Virus record (IMG/VR): IMGVR_UViG_3300032893_000211 | Span: 1 to 32,704 of that record | Direction: 5' to 3' (one strand) | From: a virus | DNA: 32,704 nucleotides | In this document: one piece after another, positions 13,747-21,959 of the stretch | Layout: each line of letters opens with the position of its first letter | Numbering within the stretch: the first letter of the stretch is position 1 | Translations under genes and position numbers: made by a program | The notes under the pieces: model-generated | Told to the model about the DNA's origin: nothing | What the model saw: the letters and a program-made list of their open reading frames with translations, nothing else | The model's database searches: none

Positions 13747-16340
13747 GTGACAAGAGCCCGCTGGTCCCCGTCTACGACAAGGACCTCACGCGAAGCTGGC
13801 CGAAGCACGACGACGTACCAGCGGTGTACTATGTGCCGCTGTCGCGCGTCCTGGAAACGCGGTACGACTTCGACGCGCACTTCTCGGCGTACTCCGCGCC
13901 GTCGGTACCGAAGCGCCTCTCGACGAATCCCCCGGCATTCGAGCGCATCGACGGCGGCGTGCAAATGGTGGCCTTGGTTGTGGACGTCGACGACCCCGTC
14001 AATCACGCCATCGGCGAGCCCGCCCGCGGCGAATGGTTGGAGGTCGAGCGCCGGCGCGCGGCCGGCATGCAGGAGCACTTCGACGCCGTCTACTACGAGA
14101 CGCGCGGCGGCTATCGCCTCGTGATCTTGCTCGAACAGCCGGCCGTCATCGCCAGCGCCGAGGATTACGCGGAATGGCGCCTCTACTACTTGACATGGCT
14201 AGCGCATCTGCACCGGCGCTTCGGCATCCTCGGCGACCCTGGCTGTCGCGACTGGACTCGCGCGTACCGACTCCCCCTCGTGGTGCGCTCCGGCAAGGCC
14301 GAGAATCCCGTGATGACGGGCACGCTCGGCGCCGTCTCGTTCGAGCCCTCAGACGAGGACCTCCAAGAGCTGACTCGCATGGCCGCGCAGTCCAAGGCGT
14401 GGAAGCAGGCCCTCGACGGCGTGAGCCGCGGCGCCAAGGCTGCTACGCCAGCGAAAGAGAAGGCCGGCGCGCCCACGGACGCGCTACTGCGGTACGCCCA
14501 AGTGCAGATGGACGCGCGCCCGCCAGGCAAGGCCGACGGCTCAGGGGGCTCGGCGGCGCTCCTGGCGGCGAGGTTCCTCTACCGCGAGCTCGCGCTGCCC
14601 GACGACGACAAGACACGGGCCGTGTTCGACTCGTGGCTTAAGCGCTGTGATCCGCCGTGGACCGACGAGAACGAGATCCAGCACAAGATCGACGAGGGCG
14701 CAGCGTCCGAGGCGGTGGCGGAGGGCTCGGGGCTGCATCTATTTCGCATCTGGCTGGCATTCGAGGAGGCCGAGCAAAACACGCCCATGTCCGTCGCCGT
14801 GCAGAGCGCCAACCCCGATGCCCCGCGCGTCGTACGCATCGGCCCCCTAGAAGGCGAGATCGTCGACGAAGTCATGGTCTGCCTGGCCTCGCGCAACGGC
14901 ATCTATTGCCGCGACAACCGACTGATGGCGATCATGCCTCCCGAGCTGCCGGGAGAAAAGAAGCGGCTTGTGGCGTTGTCGCGCGCGACCGTGCGCGGCC
15001 TTATCACTCGCTGCTGTCGACTCGAGAAGTTCGACGCACGCTCGAGCAAGTGGGTGCACGCCAACCCGCCGGCGTGGCTCGTCGACCAAGTGTACGATCG
15101 GGTGCATTGGCCAGGTATCCCTCCCATCACCGACTTCGTTGACGTCCCCGTGCTCAACGCCTTCGGCGAGGTCATAGCGCCCGGCTACGACAAAGCAAGC
15201 GCTATCTACTATGCGCCATCGTTCGAGCCCTTGCCGATGCCGGACGCGCCCACTTTCGCCGACGCCGTCGCCGCGGCGGAGCGGCTGCTCGACCTGTTGT
15301 GCGACTTTCCCATTCCCCTGCTTTCCTATCGCTCGGCGTGGCTGGCGGCGCTCTTGACGCAGTTCGCGCGGGCGCTCATCCGCGGCCCCATCCCAATGGT
15401 GATGGTCGACGGCAACGCCAGGGGTTCGGGCAAGACGAACCTTGTCGACATGGTGGCCGAGGCCGCGCTTGGGTGCCTCGCCAACAAGACGCCCGAAGCG
15501 AAGGACCCGGACGAGTTCCGCAAGCAGTTCTCGTCGGCCGTGCTGGCGGGCGATACCATTATCTGCTTCGACAACCTGACGAGCGCTGTCGGTGGCGCCG
15601 CGCTTGACGCCGCGCTCACGAATGGTGGGCGCTGGTCCGATCGCATCCTTGGTACCAATACCCGCGTTGACCGCGTCGTCAAGATGACCCCATTCGCCAC
15701 CGGCAACAACATTCCGCTACGCGACGACCTCGTGCGCCGCCTTCTGTACATTCGCATTGAGTCTCAGACCGAGAAGCCCGAGGAGCGGTCAGGCTTCAAG
15801 CACGACATCGAGGGCAAGCTGGGCGTCCGCCACGTGCTCAAGCACCGCGCCGAGATCGTGCGCGACTGCCTCATCATCCTCCGCGCCCACTGGCTAGCTG
15901 GGCGCCCTCGGCCGCCGATGATGTCGTGGGGCTCGTTCGAGTCGTGGTCCCTCGCCGTGCGCGCGCCTATCATCTGGCTGGGCCTCCCCGACCCTGCCGA
16001 TGGGCGCCGCCAGCTCGCCGAAGAAGTAGATGAAGAGCCGACCAACCTGGCCCAGCTCATGGCCGGTCTCGAGAAGCTCCAGGCCTCCTACCCCGGCGGT
16101 TTCACCGCCGCCCAGGTCGCCGCCGCCTGCGCCAGCTTCATGCCCGAGGACAAGAACGAGGAGCTCAAGGAGGCCGTGGCCGCTCTAGCGTCAACGCGCC
16201 CCGGTGCGCCACCTACAAGTAAGCAGGTTGGAGGCTTGCTCAAGAAATATCGCGGTCGCCCTGTTGGGGGGCGCCGTATTTGCCACGCCAAGAAATTGGG
16301 ACACGACAAGGTAATGCTCTGGGCCGTCTCTCCCGTTTAA
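13743..16340 (+). CDS. Primase-helicase (AEP-like primase plus C-terminal ATPase)
   Basis: 865 aa. The ATG at 13743 forms an ATGA overlap with the helicase; open frame upstream of it is a shadow. The N-terminal part fits an archaeo-eukaryotic-type primase: VALVVDVDDP (about 76-85) would carry the metal-binding acids, followed by a GGYRLVILLEQP strand and an RAYRLPLVVRSG segment. A middle region (FLYRELALPDDDKTR, then WTDENEIQHKIDEGA) resembles primase C-terminal linker domains. The C-terminal half has a P-loop, GNARGSGKTN (about 557-566), a Walker B IICFDNL (about 606-612) and a following TNTRVDRVVKMTPFATGNN stretch as in helicase/ATPase domains of phage and plasmid primases. It likely starts replication at the adjacent gene-free region. 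Confidence 0.82.
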   Translation: MSDKSPLVPVYDKDLTRSWPKHDDVPAVYYVPLSRVLETRYDFDAHFSAYSAPSVPKRLSTNPPAFERIDGGVQMVALVVDVDDPVNHAIGEPARGEWLEVERRRAAGMQEHFDAVYYETRGGYRLVILLEQPAVIASAEDYAEWRLYYLTWLAHLHRRFGILGDPGCRDWTRAYRLPLVVRSGKAENPVMTGTLGAVSFEPSDEDLQELTRMAAQSKAWKQALDGVSRGAKAATPAKEKAGAPTDALLRYAQVQMDARPPGKADGSGGSAALLAARFLYRELALPDDDKTRAVFDSWLKRCDPPWTDENEIQHKIDEGAASEAVAEGSGLHLFRIWLAFEEAEQNTPMSVAVQSANPDAPRVVRIGPLEGEIVDEVMVCLASRNGIYCRDNRLMAIMPPELPGEKKRLVALSRATVRGLITRCCRLEKFDARSSKWVHANPPAWLVDQVYDRVHWPGIPPITDFVDVPVLNAFGEVIAPGYDKASAIYYAPSFEPLPMPDAPTFADAVAAAERLLDLLCDFPIPLLSYRSAWLAALLTQFARALIRGPIPMVMVDGNARGSGKTNLVDMVAEAALGCLANKTPEAKDPDEFRKQFSSAVLAGDTIICFDNLTSAVGGAALDAALTNGGRWSDRILGTNTRVDRVVKMTPFATGNNIPLRDDLVRRLLYIRIESQTEKPEERSGFKHDIEGKLGVRHVLKHRAEIVRDCLIILRAHWLAGRPRPPMMSWGSFESWSLAVRAPIIWLGLPDPADGRRQLAEEVDEEPTNLAQLMAGLEKLQASYPGGFTAAQVAAACASFMPEDKNEELKEAVAALASTRPGAPPTSKQVGGLLKKYRGRPVGGRRICHAKKLGHDKVMLWAVSPV

Positions 16341-16374
16341 TTCTCGACCACCCCACCCTCAAAAATTTACGCTT

Positions 16375-16435
16375 TGCGGGTATTGCATCGCCAAATGCGG
16401 GTATTGTTCGCTCCCGTTGCGAACTTTACCCGCAA
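16375..16435 (+). repeat. Iteron-like repeats, TGCGGGTATTG group
   Basis: TGCGGGTATTG occurs exactly at 16375-16385 and 16396-16406, 21 bases apart (two helical turns, same face). A partial inverted copy (TTACCCGCAA) is at 16426-16435. Such phased repeats are typical binding sites for an initiator or regulator protein. Confidence 0.6.
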
Positions 16436-16461
16436 CAAAATCCATTTAATTTTTACACAGA

Positions 16462-16490
16462 TGCGGATAATGCGGATAATGCGGAGTATA
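16462..16490 (+). repeat. Nine-base tandem repeats, TGCGGATAA group
   Basis: Three head-to-tail units with 9-bp period: TGCGGATAA at 16462 and 16471, then TGCGGAGTA at 16480, running into an AT-rich TATAATCT. They share the TGCGG(A/G)TA core with the 11-bp repeats upstream. Confidence 0.6.
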
Positions 16491-16520
16491 ATCTCTAGCC
16501 TAATACAAGGGATTGTCGAT

Positions 16521-16555
16521 CTACGTACATATAGCGTATATACTCAGGTACGTAG
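16521..16555. repeat. Perfect inverted repeat with inner AT dyad
   Basis: CTACGTAC at 16521-16528 is exactly matched by GTACGTAG at 16548-16555. Inside lies a second perfect dyad, ATATA-GCG-TATAT (16529-16541). It could be a protein-binding site or a DNA-unwinding/cruciform element. There is no T-run, so it is not an ordinary terminator. Confidence 0.55.
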
Positions 16556-16660
16556 GGGGTGGGGTGGTTGTTTTGCGGTACAGGGGTAATAGGTGGCAAA
16601 AAAGAGGACCACATCCCCCGCACATTCGGCCAATGCATAGTGAGTGCGCTAGTTTAAGTA

Positions 16661-16707
16661 GCGGGTAGAGCGTTTGGGACAAACCCCGCAAGCTTACAAT
16701 ACCCGCA
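16661..16707. repeat. Bulged hairpin and inverted iteron copy
   Basis: GCGGG (16661-16665) and GTTTG (16672-16676) pair with CAAAC (16680-16684) and CCCGC (16685-16689), leaving a 6-base bulge and a 3-base loop. An exact inverted copy of the iteron, CAATACCCGCA, follows at 16697-16707. Confidence 0.5.
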
Positions 16708-16788
16708 CAAGTAATGGACGGTTCTAGCGGGCTTGCATGGTGAACGTGGGGCGTGCAAGAGTCGAGTCGTGGCATTTGGTGTCCAGTC

Positions 16789-17316
16789 ATGGCTAACGGC
16801 GTAGCCACCGAGGCGAAACGGGGACGCGGTAACAAGTCGGCGCAGCAGGTCGTGCAGGCGCGCCTGGCGACGGCAGAGCGCCTCGTGGCAGAGGGCAAGC
16901 CTCGACCCGAGTTCATCGAGGAGTTTCGGGGCGAGCACCCCAACTGCGACTTGCGCACCATCGACCGCTACAAGGCCATGGCATTCCAGGCGATTCGAAC
17001 GCGACGCGAGGCCGAGCGCGCGCACGACATCGACGTGCGGTTGCATCGCCTCACGTACCTGTCGCACAAGCTCGAGCGCGAGCAGGCTTACGCGCCGATG
17101 ATGCGGGCCGAGCAGCTCTTGGCCCAGATCACCGGCGTGCTGGAGGCCGAGAAGCACCTGCACCTGCACCAGGCGCCGCAGGAGGCCCGTCAGGAGCGTT
17201 TGCCGGCCGTGGACTGGCGCGGAGCTACTCCCGAGCAATTGGACGCGCTGGAGAGCGCCCTGCGCGCGCTGGTGACGTCCCAGCCCGCGCTTCCCGCGCA
17301 TGAGTCTGGCGATTGA
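16789..17316 (+). CDS. Putative terminase small subunit
   Basis: 175 aa. A basic Gly/Arg-rich start (KRGRGNKSAQQVVQARL) is followed by a helix-turn-helix-like stretch (EFIEEFRGEHPNCDLRTIDRY) and then long charged helices (REAERAHDIDVRLHRLTYLS) that would oligomerise. No strong family motif is recognised. The call rests on size, DNA-binding-like N-terminus and position, with its stop overlapping the large-subunit start (TTGA). Small subunits bind the packaging site and stimulate the large subunit. ATG at 16789 is preferred; a GTG at 16753 would add 12 residues. Confidence 0.65.
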   Translation: MANGVATEAKRGRGNKSAQQVVQARLATAERLVAEGKPRPEFIEEFRGEHPNCDLRTIDRYKAMAFQAIRTRREAERAHDIDVRLHRLTYLSHKLEREQAYAPMMRAEQLLAQITGVLEAEKHLHLHQAPQEARQERLPAVDWRGATPEQLDALESALRALVTSQPALPAHESGD

Positions 17317-18923
17317 GCGCGCGGCCGCTCCTGGACGCGCTCGCGTCCGACCCCTTGCGCTACCTCGCCGAAATCGAAGCCGAGCGCGCCCGGCGGCGCG
17401 CGGAGGAGGCCGGGCAGTGGTCCTTCGCCCAGTTCGCGCAGAACGCCTGGCAGTACGTCGACACGCGGCCGCTACAGTGGAATCGCTATCTTGCAGACCT
17501 AGCTCTGCACCTCGACGCCGCCGGGCGCGGCCGCATCCGCCGTCTCGTGGGCAACGGTCCGCCGCGCATGGGCAAGTCGAACCTCTTCGCCATCATGTGG
17601 CCAGCGTGGATTTGGGCGTGCGTTAACTCGGCGGAATGCTTTATTTATCTCTCGTACAGCGACGACCTCGTGACGGAGCACTCGGTCAAATGCCGCCAGC
17701 TCATCGAGTCGCCCTGGTACCAGGACACCTTCCGGCCACGGTGGCAGCTCGGCGCGCAGGTCGCCGCCGGCGGGCGCGTGTCGAATCGGCAGGACGACTT
17801 CGTCAACTCGGCGGGCGGGCGCCGCATCGCCTCGAGCATCAAGTCGGGTGTCATCGGGCGCGGCGCGACCAAGATCTGCATCGACGACCCGCTCTCGTCC
17901 GAGGAGGCGCGCAGCATGGCCGAACGCGACCGCGCGCGCGAGGCGGTGCAGCAGGCCGTGGCGACGCGCTTCAACGACCCGGCGTCGGGCGTGGCGGTCA
18001 TGCTCATGCAGAGGCTCGACCCGGAGGATCCGAGCCAGTGGGCCATAGACGCGGGCTGGGAGCACTTCTGCGCGCCGATGGAACGCGACGAGCGCGAGTT
18101 CGTGACCTACGAGGTCGTCGATGGCGAGAAGCGCGAGCTGTGGCGTGACGAGCGCAAGCCCGGCGACTTGCTCGACCCGCAGCGCTTCCCGCCCGAGGCC
18201 ATTAAGCAGATCAAGGCCAGTTTCTCGGCGGCGAAGTACGCCGCGCAGTTCAACGAGCGCCCCGTGCGCGACGCGCGCGCCGGCAAGATGTTCAACCGCG
18301 GCATGTTCAAGGTCTTCGATGCGCCGCCGGCGCGCGAGCGCGTGGTGCGCAGCGCGCGCTGCTGGGATTTGGCGTCGACCGAGGGTGAGGGTGGGATCCA
18401 GACGTCGACCGAGCCCGACTGGACGGTTGGCCTGCGCGGATCCATCCTCGACGACGGCATGATCGTCGTGGAGGACGTGGTCGATGGGCAGTGGGGACCC
18501 CTCGACGTGCGCAAGACCATCAAGGCGACGGCGAAGCTCGACCCCGACGGCGTTGAGGTGTCGGTGCCGCAGGATCCAGGGCAAGCGGGCAAGGCGCAGG
18601 CGCAGGAGTTCGTTTCGATGCTCATCGGCCACACCATCCATACGCCGCGACGCTCGCGCTCGACGGGCGACAAGATCACGCACGCGGGCCCGGCGAGCTC
18701 GCAGGCGCAGGCGGGCAACATGGCGGTCGTGCGCGGACCGTGGAACGATCGTTTCTTCCAGGTGCTCGAGGGCTTCCCCGACCCCGCTGTGCACGACGAC
18801 CACGTCGACGCGCTCGCGGACCTCGTGCACCTCCTCGCGCTCGGCGAGCAGGGCACAGCCGATATGTGGGCGCAGGTTGACCTCGGGGTCCAGGAGGGCG
18901 ACGAGTGGGACGCGCGGTCATGA
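17313..18923 (+). CDS. Terminase large subunit
   Basis: 536 aa from a TTG in a TTGA overlap. The N-terminal packaging ATPase has a Walker A GPPRMGKSN (about 82-90) after QWNRYLADLALH, a Walker B ICIDDP (about 188-193) followed by LSSEEA, and VAVMLMQRLDPEDPS as coupling motif region. The C-terminal RNase H-like nuclease has CWDLAST (about 350-356), a middle acidic strand (IVVEDVVDGQ), VPQDPGQAGKAQAQ and HDDHVDALADLVH (about 494-506), which supply the metal-binding acids. It pumps DNA into proheads and cuts concatemers. The protein appears full-length. Confidence 0.94.
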   Translation: MSARPLLDALASDPLRYLAEIEAERARRRAEEAGQWSFAQFAQNAWQYVDTRPLQWNRYLADLALHLDAAGRGRIRRLVGNGPPRMGKSNLFAIMWPAWIWACVNSAECFIYLSYSDDLVTEHSVKCRQLIESPWYQDTFRPRWQLGAQVAAGGRVSNRQDDFVNSAGGRRIASSIKSGVIGRGATKICIDDPLSSEEARSMAERDRAREAVQQAVATRFNDPASGVAVMLMQRLDPEDPSQWAIDAGWEHFCAPMERDEREFVTYEVVDGEKRELWRDERKPGDLLDPQRFPPEAIKQIKASFSAAKYAAQFNERPVRDARAGKMFNRGMFKVFDAPPARERVVRSARCWDLASTEGEGGIQTSTEPDWTVGLRGSILDDGMIVVEDVVDGQWGPLDVRKTIKATAKLDPDGVEVSVPQDPGQAGKAQAQEFVSMLIGHTIHTPRRSRSTGDKITHAGPASSQAQAGNMAVVRGPWNDRFFQVLEGFPDPAVHDDHVDALADLVHLLALGEQGTADMWAQVDLGVQEGDEWDARS

Positions 18924-19324
18924 TTAGGGAAGGCCGGACCATAAAGCGCGAAGGCTATTTGTTGCTCGACGGCAAGAACGCTGATGGAACGGATCGGCTC
19001 GCGTGGATCGTGCAGGTCTTCGATCGCCCTTGGCGAATCGATACGGCTCAACGTCGTCAGCTCGCTTCGCGTGGCAGCCGGCGTTATTCGATCGCGTGCG
19101 GACTCCATTCGGGATTCCCGCGGTGCTGTGTGCGTTTCTTCGTCTACGGATGGGGATGCATGAGCGACGACGAACGCGCGGCGTATAGCGCCACGTTCGA
19201 TGCAATACACGCAGGCTATGTTCCGTGTCCTCAGTGCGTTGCGCTGCGCCGATTCGTGCCGCGCGATCAGACCAAATCGTGTGATTGCAACGAGCGCTAT
19301 CGCGCCGTCGGGTTTGAGCGATGA
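18920..19324 (+). CDS. Cysteine-rich hypothetical protein (134 aa)
   Basis: 134 aa starting in an ATGA overlap with terminase. The second half has SIACGLHSGFPRCCVRFFV, then YVPCPQCVALRRF and SCDCNERY: eight cysteines and a His, probably binding metal. No domain name is certain. The gene uses far more A+T-rich codons than terminase and portal around it, suggesting later acquisition between two core genes. It overlaps the next gene (ATGA). Confidence 0.7.
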   Translation: MIREGRTIKREGYLLLDGKNADGTDRLAWIVQVFDRPWRIDTAQRRQLASRGSRRYSIACGLHSGFPRCCVRFFVYGWGCMSDDERAAYSATFDAIHAGYVPCPQCVALRRFVPRDQTKSCDCNERYRAVGFER

Positions 19325-19533
19325 GCGCCCTCGACGACGCCGTCGCCGGCCGCGAGGTCGTGCAGATCGACCACAACCGCGCCGGCACGCGCATGCGCCT
19401 CGTGGTCCAGGGCGAGGACGGCAAGGAGGAGTCGCTCACGTTCCAGGCCGCGGGCGGGGGCGAGTGGCGTCTCGTCGGCCGCGGCTCCGCGCCGGTCGAC
19501 CTGGAGGGCACGCTCTCGGAGTTTCGTAGGTGA
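19321..19533 (+). CDS. Small hypothetical protein (70 aa)
   Basis: 70 aa starting in an ATGA overlap. Alternating hydrophobic residues (REVVQIDHNRAGTRMRLVV, then EESLTFQA and EWRLVGRG) suggest a small beta-sheet protein, and the end SAPVDLEGTLSEFRR is a helix. In this position (terminase-portal gap) phages often have a small head-tail or regulatory protein of no named family. Function unknown. Confidence 0.65.
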   Translation: MSALDDAVAGREVVQIDHNRAGTRMRLVVQGEDGKEESLTFQAAGGGEWRLVGRGSAPVDLEGTLSEFRR

Positions 19534-19559
19534 GTTAGACTTCCCTCCCGCATCCGCGG

Positions 19560-19571
19560 TACCTTCGTTGC
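19560..19571 (+). promoter_or_regulatory. Putative leaderless start signal for portal gene
   Basis: TACCTT (19560-19565) is exactly six bases before the portal ATG, and no ribosome-binding site is present. The same TANNNT-N6-start geometry recurs at several late genes. No clear -35 (TTAGAC at 19535-19540 has a long 19-base spacer). Confidence 0.4.
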
Positions 19572-21482
19572 ATGGCCCGCTGGAAGTCCCGACGCCGCGC
19601 GAAAGTTCAAGACCAGGTCGACGGCTACGAGCCCAAGGCGCCCGCGCCGGTCGACCCTTGGACGCAGCCCGAGGTGCTCGACGAGCTGGCCACGCGCGCG
19701 CCCTCGAGCGGCAACGCCCGCTGGGACCAGGCCAACCTCGACGGCTTTCGTAATGAATTAACGGGTATCGGCACGTGGGAGAAGGACAAGGCGCTCGGCG
19801 GCCGGCGCGGGGGCATGTCTTTCGAGCTCAACTTCATCTCCCAGGTCGCCGCCGAGTCGCGCTGGCGCGGCTCCGACCTCGGCGCGCGCCTCATCGAAAC
19901 TATCCCCGACGAGATGACGCGCGAGGGCTGGGACGTGCAGGTGCAACCCTCGGACGAGGATGATGAGGCGGATGAGAAAGCGGACGCGTTTCCGCCGAGC
20001 GCCGGCGCGGCCGCGCCTCCACCGCCGATCGCTGCCGCGCCCATGCCCGAGAAGCATCCTGGCGAGATCGACGTCGACGACGCCGGCATCGAATGCGCCG
20101 AGGCGGTGGACGCCAAGCTCGAGGAGCTCGATGCGCTGCAGGTCTTCTGGGAGGCGCTCTGCTACGAGCGCGCGTACGGCGGCGCGGCCATCCTCGTCGG
20201 CGCCGACGACGGCACCGAGGACTTGACCAAGCCGCTCGACGAGGACCGCATCGAGGACGTCAAGCATATCACCGCGTTCTACGGCGGCTGGGACGGCGAG
20301 ATGGTTGCGTGGTCGTGGTACCGCGACGTCGCCGACGCCAACTACGGCAAGCCCGAGATGTACATGCTCCGCAACCTCGGCGTGCCCATCGCCAAGATCC
20401 CGGCCCCCGGTGAGAGGGTGACCAACAACATCCTGCCGCCGATGTCAGGCCCGAACGGCAGCTACGGTCCTCTCATCACCTGGGTGCATGAGTCGCGCTT
20501 GCTCGTCTTCCCGGGCGTCGCCGCGTCCCGCCGCGCGCGCGTGCAGATGCGCGGCTGGGGCGACTCGCTCTTCACCCGCGTCGACCAGGTGCTCCAGCAG
20601 TACGACCAGACCTGGGCGGGCGTCGCGAATCTCATGACCGACTTCGCCCAGGGCATCCTGAAGATCAAGAATCTCGCCCAAAACCTCATGGCCAACAACA
20701 AGGCCGGGACGGGTGTCGTGCGCAACCGCGGCACCGCGCTGAACATGGGCCGATCGATCGCCGGGCTCATGATGATCGACGCCGAGGAGGACTTCAAACG
20801 CGAGATGGCCTCGCTCGCGGGCCTACCCGAGGTGCTCCAGCAGTTCGCGCTGCGCCTCGCCGCCGCCGCGGGTATGCCCGTGAGCTTGCTCATGGGCCAG
20901 GCCCCGGCAGGCTTGAATGCGACGGGCGACAGCGAGATCCGCTGGTTCTATGACAGAGTCGCGAGCTGGCAGCGCAAGCGCATGCTGCCGCAGCTCAAGC
21001 GCCTCGTCGGCCTCATCCTCAAGTCGAAGCAGGGCCCGACCGACGGCGTCGAGCCCGCGCGCTGGAGCGTGGTCAACCGGCCGCTGTACCAGATGAGCGC
21101 CAGCGAGAAGGCGGACCGCTACCTCAAGGTCGCCCAGGCCGACGCGATCTACCTCACCAACAGCGTCGTGACGCCCGAGGAGGTCGCCGCCACGCGCTTC
21201 GCCGGCTCCGAGTACAGCGACGGGCCGATCACGGTCGATTTCGAGGGCCGCGCGGAGATGGCCGCGCAGGACGAGGCGGACAAGGCCGCGGCCGAGAAGG
21301 CGCAGGCCGCGCAGGCTCAGCTCGCCCAGAAGCAGCAGGCTGAGTTGCACGCGGCCAAGGTTGAGGCGACCAAGAACCCGCCGCCGGCAGCCGCGCCAGC
21401 GGAGGAGGGCGTCGACGAAACCGAGAAACCTCCCGAGAAGAAGGTCGCGCCCGTCGCACCCGGGCGCGCTGTGCAGAGCTAG
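19572..21482 (+). CDS. Portal protein (DUF1073 family)
   Basis: 636 aa. The body matches DUF1073-type phage portals: RGGMSFELNFISQVAAESRWRG split around 77-98, LIETIPDEMTREGW, QVFWEALCYERAYGGAAIL, then VHESRLLVFPG, WGDSLFTRVDQVLQQYD and the C-terminal GMPVSLLMGQAPAGLNATGD, followed by a long tunnel-like helix. An Ala/Pro-rich acidic insertion (about 130-160) is variable sequence. The last ~90 residues are low-complexity Ala/Gln/Lys. The dodecameric portal forms the DNA entry vertex and docks terminase. Its TAG shares the CTAG tetranucleotide with the stop of the opposing minus-strand gene. Confidence 0.9.
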   Translation: MARWKSRRRAKVQDQVDGYEPKAPAPVDPWTQPEVLDELATRAPSSGNARWDQANLDGFRNELTGIGTWEKDKALGGRRGGMSFELNFISQVAAESRWRGSDLGARLIETIPDEMTREGWDVQVQPSDEDDEADEKADAFPPSAGAAAPPPPIAAAPMPEKHPGEIDVDDAGIECAEAVDAKLEELDALQVFWEALCYERAYGGAAILVGADDGTEDLTKPLDEDRIEDVKHITAFYGGWDGEMVAWSWYRDVADANYGKPEMYMLRNLGVPIAKIPAPGERVTNNILPPMSGPNGSYGPLITWVHESRLLVFPGVAASRRARVQMRGWGDSLFTRVDQVLQQYDQTWAGVANLMTDFAQGILKIKNLAQNLMANNKAGTGVVRNRGTALNMGRSIAGLMMIDAEEDFKREMASLAGLPEVLQQFALRLAAAAGMPVSLLMGQAPAGLNATGDSEIRWFYDRVASWQRKRMLPQLKRLVGLILKSKQGPTDGVEPARWSVVNRPLYQMSASEKADRYLKVAQADAIYLTNSVVTPEEVAATRFAGSEYSDGPITVDFEGRAEMAAQDEADKAAAEKAQAAQAQLAQKQQAELHAAKVEATKNPPPAAAPAEEGVDETEKPPEKKVAPVAPGRAVQS

Positions 21483-21730
21483 AACACACGCACCGCGAAT
21501 GATAGTGACGGGCCACCCGCTTCGTCGCGCACTTCCACATATGGAGGGGGAGGCAAAAGCGCGCCACGCGCGTCCAATTCGGCGCCCACGGCGGCGAGCA
21601 TTTCCAATTGCCCGATGTGTGCCTGAGTCCCACGCACAGCCGCGGCGCAAGCAGCGAGCATCTCCGCTTCGATTGTGCGGCGCACGTGCTGCAGCGTCAA
21701 AGTGTCCATCTTGGCCACAATCTTCGGCAT
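21479..21730 (-). CDS. Hypothetical protein of minus-strand cassette 1 (83 aa)
   Basis: 83 aa with GGAGG eight to nine bases ahead of the ATG. The N-terminal half is a long amphipathic helix (LTLQHVRRTIEAEMLAACAA, then QLEMLAAVGAELD). The C-terminal half is Pro-rich then beta (LLPPPPYVEVRDEAG, SLSFAVRVF). No family recognised. Second gene of the two-gene leftward cassette between portal and head-morphogenesis genes, it ends convergently with portal in overlapping TAG codons. An accessory (moron-like) role is likely. Confidence 0.62.
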   Translation of the reverse strand: MPKIVAKMDTLTLQHVRRTIEAEMLAACAAAVRGTQAHIGQLEMLAAVGAELDARGALLPPPPYVEVRDEAGGPSLSFAVRVF

Positions 21731-21755
21731 CGTCGTGCCTCCGTCGTGCTCATGG

Positions 21756-21887
21756 TTAGCGCCCCAGCTTCCGCAGCACCGTCACCAGTTGATTCACTTC
21801 CGAGTCGTCGCCGGTCTTGTAGGCCGCTTCGACCGCCAGCTTGAGAGCCGCCATCAGACTCGCCTTGACCGCCGCCTTGTTCTTCAT
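21756..21887 (-). CDS. Small hypothetical protein of minus-strand cassette 1 (43 aa)
   Basis: 43 aa, almost wholly helical: MKNKAAVKASLMAALKLAVE, then AAYKTGDDSEVNQL and VTVLRKLGR. The start ATG lies exactly six bases after TAGATT, itself 16 bases after TTGACA, so a leaderless mRNA is predicted, and there is no ribosome-binding site. It is too short for ordinary gene calling. Support comes from the promoter, which is nearly identical to the one before the other minus-strand cassette, and from the gene's fit between promoter and the 83-aa gene. Confidence 0.62.
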   Translation of the reverse strand: MKNKAAVKASLMAALKLAVEAAYKTGDDSEVNQLVTVLRKLGR

Positions 21888-21959
21888 GGTCCTAATCTAA
21901 CATCGCCTGCGGGTTTGTCAACAAAAATCTTCTAACTCGAATCGTGCTAGCCTTTTCGT
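21888..21959. promoter_or_regulatory. Divergent leaderless promoter, element copy 4
   Basis: The 72 bases between two divergent starts. Minus strand: TTGACA (21921-21916), 16 bases, TAGATT (21899-21894), six bases, ATG. Plus strand: an extended -10-like TGCTAGCCT (TAGCCT at 21948-21953), six bases, GTG at 21960. The 24-bp element (21913-21936) lies in the centre. It is 63/67 identical to the sequence at 30766-30832, with the same 72-base distance between starts. Confidence 0.65.

Larger units (their letters stand above)
16341..16788 (+). other. Gene-free AT-rich region with iterons and dyads; candidate replication origin
   Basis: No convincing gene is seen in these 448 bases, the only long gap in the window. 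The region is much richer in A+T than the rest. It contains a family of TGCGGRTAWTG repeats in both orientations, a long perfect inverted repeat, an AT-rich dyad and a bulged hairpin. The position directly after the primase-helicase and before terminase fits an origin. A regulatory region controlling late transcription would be the alternative. The terminase block has no other obvious promoter. Confidence 0.55.

Noticed and set aside
16375-16490. CRISPR array
   Set aside because: Repeats are only 9-11 bp, irregularly spaced and in both orientations, without spacers of uniform length.
16521-16555. Rho-independent terminator at the perfect inverted repeat
   Set aside because: AT-rich stem, long loop and no following T-run on either strand.
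16985-17000. tRNA T-loop-like GATTCGAAC
   Set aside because: Lies within the terminase small-subunit gene, and no acceptor stem, D-arm or anticodon arm can be built around it.
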